From NCBI GenBank assembly GCA_037783545.1, contig JBBELK010000308.1, positions 806,001 through 870,000 of the forward strand: a stretch of 64,000 bases of DNA. Direction: 5' to 3'. Shown piece by piece: positions 58,201 through 61,200 of this stretch. Each line of letters starts with the position of its first letter. Position 1 is the stretch's first letter. This DNA comes from Henricia sp. BOLD:AAB3569 (taxonomy: Eukaryota; Echinodermata; Asteroidea; Spinulosida; Echinasteridae). Made by a program: the position numbers and the translations under genes. The notes below the pieces were generated by a model. That model searched no databases. It had not been told where the DNA came from and saw nothing but the letters and a program-made list of their open reading frames with translations.

Positions 58201-61200
58201 CGGTTTGCAATTCTTTCAAGTGTCTGTTAACCGGCTGACACTAAATATAGTTGCTGGTGTTTATAGATGCATGTGCTATGTACACAATACCCCTAGGCCA
58301 CAAAATAATCATTTCAAAATTTTACTACGACCCCATATAAATTTATTTTAATTTCATGAAATCATTACAAATAATCCTTTGAAAACTATTTAAATGTTTG
58401 ACAAAACTGGTTTTTGAATTTTTTTCGGTTAACTGGTTAAACGTCCGATACATACTATTGAGTGATTAAGTAATGTCCTGGACACTTCACGACACTTCGT
58501 ATAGGTCTCACCAGTTGTACAAATTATCAACTAGCCACTGAGACCTGGGATTGATTTCACAAAAGTTAAGACCAGTTCAATGCGTCCTAATTCCCATACT
58601 GATGTCCCAAGATAAGAAGAGTGATCCTTCCTAATGCGTCTTCGTGCTTTGTGACATCAGCCCCTGTACATATAAACAATCCTTTTCCAAGTCACAGACC
58701 TTGAAAATTTTAAAAGATAAATGTGTTATTTAAAAAAATATTATTTCAACAGCCCAAGAAGCGTTCCTTCGGTAGTCGTCCCAAGAGGAGAGGCATGGAG
58801 GAGGAAGACTACGTCTGCCCCATGAACCTAGAGCTTCCCCCGGGGCTGGAATGGCTGGTGAAGGACGGGATGCAAAACGGCACCAAGGCAGCCTCATCGA
58901 GCTATAGGATGGAGGTTAGGAGTGCAGACAAGGTGCACAAACAGGAAGATGAGGTGGGTTCGAGAATGGGAATGTCTCAGGAAAAGATTAAGAACCCATT
59001 CATAAATACCTTAGACAGTTTACGCATCCCTATTGGCTGAAATCACATCACGTGGGCAGTTTTAAACGGTCGATAAATGCCCAGTCAGTCTTAAACACTT
59101 TTGAGCCTGGCTCTGGTTAGCATGTATGGAACACGCACGCACAAACTGCACGCTCCCTAAGGCAAATTGTGCACTGTGACAAGTACCTGGTCGTCTGCGT
59201 GCGCGTACAACACGCTTGCATTACACGTAACGCGCGCGATCGAACAAAAACAACTCGACGCACGGCTAGCAGTTTATACGAACACGGTACAAAGTGAATT
59301 CATGCAAAACATGGCAAAACGACAAGCTAATTTGATTTTGTCTCAAAACAATGGTACTGAGTTTGGAATGTAAAAACTAACAAAATACAACGAGTTTGGT
59401 GAGTACAACTTATTTATTGATTTTAACAGAATTGCAAAGATTTTTTAAAAACGAAAAAGTTTTGGCAATTTAGGGTTAAATTTAAAAAAACCTTGGGCAG
59501 TGAAAGAGTTAATTTGATTAGAAATTTTTAAAACAAGCAATATGACTTAGTTAACTTTGCATTGGCCATACACGCAATGCAAGCCACAAATACAATTTAT
59601 GAGGAATTGGTCTTGTACCATAGCTTTTCAGACTTGTGTTGTATTGAATGCATTCTGTAGCCTGTAAGGTGCAGTATATAAACAAGTCTCACACGGTACA
59701 AAGGTCTTCAGTGTACAAGACAGAAAGTGAAGTTGTAAGTTTGCACCGTTACTAATTTGCCATTTTTATTCTTTTCTGCAGACTAAAACAAGCACGCCTG
59801 ATTCTTCAGACGGGGCACCTCCCAGTCAGATAGGGGTTTACTCGGAGGAGATCAATACACTCACTGTAAGTTTATTTTGCCTTCTTTATTTTTTGTCTGG
59901 CTCTTCACATTGGCAGTGGAATAAGGTTTATTTGAATCACAAAGAATCCAGAACACACTGACTTACCTTTAAAGGCACAGGCTCGTCAGCAATGCGCGCC
60001 CGCCAAATTCGTGCTCGAAACACGCAGCTCCATGCCTTTGCTATGGAGCTGCGTATTGCGTGGCACACATTTGGCGGGTGCGCATTGCCGACGAGCCTGT
60101 GCCTTTAATCAGCTTAAAGGGGCTATGTCACGGTTTGCGCATGCGCCAAATCCTTTCATATTTTGACATACGTGCGGGCTCAGATGAATGTAGTGCAATT
60201 TCGTTACACAACGCCATTAGTGCGTGTGCTAAAGTTGTGTACATCGTGTACTAGGCACGTCCCGCATGGGCAGTGTGTTTGTTCATGAGTGTTTACAATA
60301 CGAAGAATTCAACTACATTGTGCATCGTGTGCGCGCATTTGTTCGATTTGGCATCGCGCGCGCGCGATTGCTCGATCAAAACAAAATCGTACAGCGGTGG
60401 CGGCCACTGTGTCTTTCCAAGGACAGAAGGTATGCTGTAAAATTGCTGTCAGGACCAAATAAGCATGTCAGTTTTTATGGGAAACAAGGTTAAGTAAATT
60501 GCTGTATCCAACCATGTCATTCATATCATTCGATGCCGTTTCTATCATGTTTTGTCGAGTTTATTGATGGGATGAAAAAACTCTCTTTTTAACGACGGCC
60601 GCACACACGGTGATGTCGATGTTTGGCGGCTTAAAAATACGGCAAACAGTGCGATTCCAAGTAAAAAGTAATGCATCAGGACATCCTGGACGTTGACAAG
60701 TACACCACTGCCAAAATTACTAAAGAATTATAAGGGATGGCAAAGATTGAATAGGATATGCAAAACCTGGCGACAAAACTTGAAAAAGTTCGCCACACTT
60801 TTTCAAGTTTTGCAGCGCATGCGCAAACCGTGACATAGCCCCTTTAAGCAATGACCCAAAATGTTACCTCATTAGTTGACAAGGAAACCTTAACAAACTA
60901 TGAATTGTAGGATAGGGCGACAAATCGTGTGTAAAAAAGGTATATTAGGGCGACGTGCTCAATAGGGCGACATTTTGGTGTCGCCCTAATATTTTTGAGT
61001 TTAAAATTAATTTTTTTAGGTCAAAAACCATTTTTTTAAAATCGAGAACCATTTTTATTAGGTCTGGAACTGTCTCTCTTAGGTCTGTGACCATCTCCGG
61101 AAGCTTTGGGTAAAAAAATAAGGTGTCATTTTGAGTGACTCTTGCCGAAATTTCGGTGGTCTCCGGCGAGAGTCTTGCCGAAGTGTCGCCCCATTGCGGC